NCBI GenBank assembly: GCA_002353485.1
Contig: DEJS01000012.1
Span: forward strand, 1 to 64,000
Direction: 5' to 3'
Length of the DNA stretch: 64,000 nt
From: Prevotella sp. UBA2742
GTDB lineage: Bacteria; Bacteroidota; Bacteroidia; Bacteroidales; Bacteroidaceae
The notes under the pieces: generated by a model
Databases searched by the model: none
Told to the model about the DNA's origin: nothing
What the model saw: only the letters and a program-made list of their open reading frames with translations
Program-made: the position numbers and the translations under genes
Shown: positions 60,923 to 64,000 of the stretch, piece by piece
How the letters are laid out: each line of letters starts with the position of its first letter
How positions within the stretch are numbered: position 1 is the stretch's first letter

Positions 60923-61541
60923 CTTCCTGCATCTGGACAGCGAGATAGACATGATAAATCGTAGTGAGGCCGAGTGGCTTCACTTGGATGTGATGGACGG
61001 CGTCTTCGTTCCCAACATCTCGTTTGGCTTCCCCGTATTGGAGGCTGTTGCCAAGAAGTGTACCAAGGCTCTTGACGTGCACTACATGATAGTGCATCCG
61101 GAACAGTACATTGAGCAAACGGCCAAGCTGGGTGCTATGATGATGAACGTACACGTGGAGGCATGTACCCACCTTCATCGTACGGTGCAGGAGATTCATG
61201 CTGCCGGCATGAAGGCTGGTGTAACGCTGAATCCTGCGTCGCCTGTATCTCTTTTGGAGGACATCATTGGCGACGTTGATATGGTGTTGCTGATGAGCGT
61301 CAACCCAGGCTTCGGAGGACAGAAGTTCATTGAAAATACCATCGAGAAGGTGAAACGGCTGCGCAGGCTGATAACAGCCAGCGGTGCAAGATGCCTGATA
61401 GAAGTTGATGGAGGCGTGCAAGGGGAAACAGCCCCGCGTTTGGTGGAGGCGGGTGTTGACGTGTTGGTAAGCGGCAGCTACGTGTTCAAAAGTCCTTCGC
61501 CTGAGCAGACCATTCACGACTTGCGCATGCTGTCACGCTGA
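60885..61541 (+). CDS. rpe: Ribulose-phosphate 3-epimerase
   Basis: A 218-residue TIM-barrel metal enzyme that interconverts ribulose-5-phosphate and xylulose-5-phosphate. Motifs in order: SPSLLAADF, LHLDVMDGVFVPNISFG, VHYMIVHPEQYI-like strand, VLLMSVNPGFGGQKF and the phosphate loop IEVDGGVQ. Length is normal. It converges with the sigma-factor gene, 20 bases apart. Confidence 0.96.
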   Translation: MATIVSPSLLAADFLHLDSEIDMINRSEAEWLHLDVMDGVFVPNISFGFPVLEAVAKKCTKALDVHYMIVHPEQYIEQTAKLGAMMMNVHVEACTHLHRTVQEIHAAGMKAGVTLNPASPVSLLEDIIGDVDMVLLMSVNPGFGGQKFIENTIEKVKRLRRLITASGARCLIEVDGGVQGETAPRLVEAGVDVLVSGSYVFKSPSPEQTIHDLRMLSR

Positions 61542-61561
61542 TGATAGTAGTATCTGCTATG

Positions 61562-62161
61562 CTATAGTTCGAGGTTCAGCTGTAGCTGGTGTTTTTTTGC
61601 CATGCGGCGCATGTTGATAAGGGCATAGCGCATACGGCCCAGCGAAGTATTAATGCTTACACCGGTAGACTCGGAAATCTCCTTGAACGAGAGGTCCTGA
61701 TAGAACCGCATGTACACCACTTCGCGCTGTGCAGCAGGAAGGGCATCCATCATGCAACGCACGTCGTCGAGAACTTGCGAGTTGACATACTCGTTTTCGC
61801 GGTTCAATCCCAACAGTGTGTCGCTCTTCAGCTTCGTCAGGTCGTTGTCAGCCGTTGGCTCTACGATATGTTCGCACTTGTGCTGACGATAGCAGTCCAT
61901 AATGATGTTATGGGCTATGCGCGTCAGCCAGAACGAGAATTTCCCGCTGTCTGTGTACTTTCCCTCCTGCAGACGGGTGATGACCTTGACAAAGGTATCC
62001 TGGAACACGTCGTTGGCCAGCTCGGGGTCGCGAACCACGAACATGATGTAGTTGTAGAGCTTTTGCTGGTTACGTGCTAATAACTCATCGAATGCCCTGT
62101 TGTCTCCTTCTACATAACGCATTGCCAACGCTTCGTCGGACATGCCATTATAATTCTTCAT
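61562..62161 (-). CDS. RNA polymerase ECF-type sigma factor
   Basis: A 199-residue sigma-70 family protein with region 2 (AFDELLARNQQKLYNYIMFV, DPELANDVFQDTFVKVI, FWLTRIAHNIIMDCYR) and region 4 (LPAAQREVVYMRFYQDLSFK, then EISESTGVSINTSLGRMRYA). No anti-sigma gene lies next to it. Control may therefore be by expression; the promoter box is at 62254-62261. Regulon unknown. Confidence 0.93.
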   Translation of the reverse strand: MKNYNGMSDEALAMRYVEGDNRAFDELLARNQQKLYNYIMFVVRDPELANDVFQDTFVKVITRLQEGKYTDSGKFSFWLTRIAHNIIMDCYRQHKCEHIVEPTADNDLTKLKSDTLLGLNRENEYVNSQVLDDVRCMMDALPAAQREVVYMRFYQDLSFKEISESTGVSINTSLGRMRYALINMRRMAKKHQLQLNLEL

Positions 62162-62253
62162 ACTGTTTATTACTTTGATGAAGTAGAGTTTGTGTCGATA
62201 GGCAATTCGTTTTTATGAATGATAGTTATTAACTTTTGTTACTGTTTCGCCTG

Positions 62254-62261
62254 CAAAAGTA
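62254..62261 (-). promoter_or_regulatory. Promoter box of the ECF sigma gene
   Basis: Minus-strand TACTTTTG, with a 90-base leader before ATG 62161. No clear -33 box. Confidence 0.5.
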
Positions 62262-62324
62262 TATAAAAATATCAAATTGGCCAAATTATTTTAGCAAAAA
62301 GTGACGTTTTTGGATTATTTGTTG

Positions 62325-62332
62325 TAACTTTG
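62325..62332 (+). promoter_or_regulatory. Promoter box of the kinase-nucleotidyltransferase gene
   Basis: TAACTTTG followed by CA, 34 bases before ATG 62367. Confidence 0.6.
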
Positions 62333-62366
62333 CATATCATAGTAAACCTAAATAGAGAATAACTAT

Positions 62367-64000
62367 ATGCTGAAACTATTTGTTCCCGGACGTTTGTGCC
62401 TTTTCGGAGAACATACCGACTGGGCAGGACACTATCGTACAATGAATGCGGATATTCTGTCTGGAGCCTCCATTGTGACAGGTATTGAACAGGGTATCTA
62501 TGCCGAGGTAGAGAAATCGTCTATCTTCGAGATGCACAGCGATGCCAGCGAAATAGGCGATGTGTGGAGCGACTTCTCATGCCGAATGAGTGAGAGTGAG
62601 CTTAAACGTGTGGCCAAGTCGGGGTCCTTCTTCTGCTACTGTGCCGGGGTGGCCTCGTACATGCTTGAGTGGTATAAGGTGGGTGGCGTACGTATACGCA
62701 TTACTGACATGACGCTGCCTATGAAGAGTGGCTTGAGCTCGTCGGCTGCTATTTGTGTGCTTGTTGCTCGCGCGTTCAACCTTTTATATAATCTGAACCT
62801 GAATACTCTGGGCGAGATGAACATCGCCTATCTGGGCGAGTTGCGAACCTCGAGCCGCTGCGGACGTCTGGACCAGGCTTGCGCCTTTGGCGTGAAGCCT
62901 AACTTGATGACCTTCGACGGAGATGAAATAGAGGTGAAGTCGCTGAACGTAAAAAAAGAACTGCATTGGGTGTTTGCCGATTTGTGTGCGTCGAAGGACA
63001 CTATTAAGATACTGTCAGACCTAAACAAGGCTTATCCCTTTGCCACCACCGAGGCCGAAGAAAACCTGCATAAGGCACTGGGCGAATGGAATCATGATAT
63101 TGTGAAGCGTGCCATTAAGTACATGGCAGAGGGCGACCGTGAGTCGTTGGGACGACTGATGACAGAGGCTGAGGAGATGTTTGACAAGTACATCGCTCCC
63201 ATGTCGCCAGCCCTTAGGGCTCCCAAGTTGCACGAGGTGCTGCACGACCCGCAGATACAGCCTATGGTGTATGGCGGCAAAGGCGTTGGCTCACACGGTG
63301 ACGGCTCTGTACAGTTCCTGGCTCGTTCGGCTGAAGACCAGCAGCGTCTTTTGGACTACCTGAATGCTCAGGGTATGAAAGCTTATTCGCTGACCCTGCG
63401 TCCAGTGCATACTGTTCGTAAGGCCATTATTCCCGTAGCAGGATTCGGGACTCGTCTCTATCCTGCTACCAGAGCCCTGAAGAAGGACTTCTTTCCCATC
63501 CCATGCAGTGACGGTATGGTACGACCTGTCATCCTCATTCTGCTGGAAGAGCTGGTGAAGAGTGGGGTAGAGGAGATCTGTCTGGTGTTGGGGTCGGAAG
63601 AGGAACGCATACAATATACAGAATTCTTTGAACGCCAGCTGAGTGATGAGCACCTTCATAAGCTAAACAAGGAGGCCCAGGAGTACGAGAACCGTATATT
63701 GGACATCGGCAAACGGTTGCGCTATGTCTATCAGCATGAGAAGCGGGGCTTCGGTCATGCCGTCTATCAGGCCGCAGAGTTTGCTAACAATGAACCTGTG
63801 CTATTACTGTTGGGTGACACCATCTATCGCAGCAAGAGTAACAAGCCGTGTGCACTACAGCTGATAGAAGAATACGAACGCTATAACCAACTGATGGTAA
63901 GCATCCATGCGGTGCAATTAGCAGAGGTTAGTCATTACGGCATACTCAGTGGTGTATGGGAAGACAAGGAACGGAACATCCTTAATGTGTCGGTGATGAA
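62367..64000 (+). CDS. GHMP kinase fused to sugar nucleotidyltransferase (partial)
   Basis: The first 544 residues of a gene cut by the window edge. Residues 1-345 are a GHMP sugar kinase: FGEHTDWAGHYR (substrate loop), PMKSGLSSSAAICVL (ATP motif) and GGKGVGSHGDGSVQFLA (C-terminal motif). From about residue 351 a nucleotidyltransferase begins with AIIPVAGFGTRLYPATRALKKDFFPI, the GalU/RmlA-type signature. A protein that phosphorylates a sugar at C1 and then joins it to a nucleotide is the natural reading; plant and Bacteroides fucokinase/GDP-fucose pyrophosphorylases do this with the domains in the reverse order. The sugar and nucleotide are not determined here. Confidence 0.85.
   Translation, partial: MLKLFVPGRLCLFGEHTDWAGHYRTMNADILSGASIVTGIEQGIYAEVEKSSIFEMHSDASEIGDVWSDFSCRMSESELKRVAKSGSFFCYCAGVASYMLEWYKVGGVRIRITDMTLPMKSGLSSSAAICVLVARAFNLLYNLNLNTLGEMNIAYLGELRTSSRCGRLDQACAFGVKPNLMTFDGDEIEVKSLNVKKELHWVFADLCASKDTIKILSDLNKAYPFATTEAEENLHKALGEWNHDIVKRAIKYMAEGDRESLGRLMTEAEEMFDKYIAPMSPALRAPKLHEVLHDPQIQPMVYGGKGVGSHGDGSVQFLARSAEDQQRLLDYLNAQGMKAYSLTLRPVHTVRKAIIPVAGFGTRLYPATRALKKDFFPIPCSDGMVRPVILILLEELVKSGVEEICLVLGSEEERIQYTEFFERQLSDEHLHKLNKEAQEYENRILDIGKRLRYVYQHEKRGFGHAVYQAAEFANNEPVLLLLGDTIYRSKSNKPCALQLIEEYERYNQLMVSIHAVQLAEVSHYGILSGVWEDKERNILNVSVM

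Overview
The window looks like chromosome from a gut or rumen Bacteroidota bacterium, most likely Prevotella or a close relative. The evidence: promoters of the Bacteroidota form (TTTG or TTGC, about 19 bases, then TAnnTTTG) sit before many genes; strong ribosome binding sites are scarce; lipoproteins and outer-membrane barrels are common; and type III glutamine synthetase, the methylmalonyl-CoA mutase pair, a Na+-pumping decarboxylase and a GLUG adhesin with a Prevotella-type C-terminal tail are all present. Most genes encode recognisable metabolic or envelope functions.

Layout. 0-3.1 kb: two toxin-antitoxin cassettes that share the same short borders, which read as the last codons of hsdS and the first codons of hsdR, with an HExxH lipoprotein between them. 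3.1-5.2 kb: a MITE-like inverted-repeat element and an orphan 415-aa gene. 5.2-12 kb (minus): porin, imelysin, di-heme oxidoreductase and CcsBA, an iron/heme-linked envelope set. 12-16.5 kb: a hemerythrin-LuxR protein facing an operon of RsbW-like kinase, STAS protein, RelA/SpoT-like synthetase and LuxR regulator. 16.5-20.3 kb: a lipoprotein, an ABCG-like exporter and a secreted protein. 20.3-29.1 kb: Na+-decarboxylase subunits, a YidE-like transporter and, divergently, methylmalonyl-CoA mutase (succinate-propionate route). 29.2-34.7 kb: a YafQ-type toxin-antitoxin pair, a tetranucleotide repeat, an AraC remnant, a large adhesin and a 54-aa companion peptide. 34.5-38.8 kb: prolyl oligopeptidase, a TTD14-like ATPase, a DUF4890-like protein and a tRNA. 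38.9-52 kb: a nitrogen-assimilation locus (gltB-gltD-dapF-dapL-glnN on minus; glnB-amtB-porin on plus). 54-64 kb: pyrG, purF, asnB, fmt, rpe, an ECF sigma factor and a GHMP-kinase/nucleotidyltransferase fusion cut by the window edge.

How the genes fit together. Ammonium enters by AmtB under PII control, is fixed by GSIII and GOGAT, and the glutamine feeds three amidotransferases encoded nearby (PyrG, PurF, AsnB). Succinyl-CoA is rearranged by MutAB and the product is presumably decarboxylated by a Na+ pump whose beta, gamma and biotin subunits, but not the carboxyltransferase, are here. The 12-16 kb signalling block combines a diiron sensor, a partner-switch pair and an alarmone enzyme.

The most unusual signals are (i) the paired toxin-antitoxin cassettes with hsdS/hsdR borders, (ii) several families of small palindromic repeats that sit in frame inside conserved enzymes (CcsBA, prolyl oligopeptidase, GltD, PurF, AsnB), and (iii) 11-bp direct-repeat arrays preceded by an inverted copy in two intergenic regions. 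Everything here was read by eye; domain names rest on remembered family motifs, not on searches.
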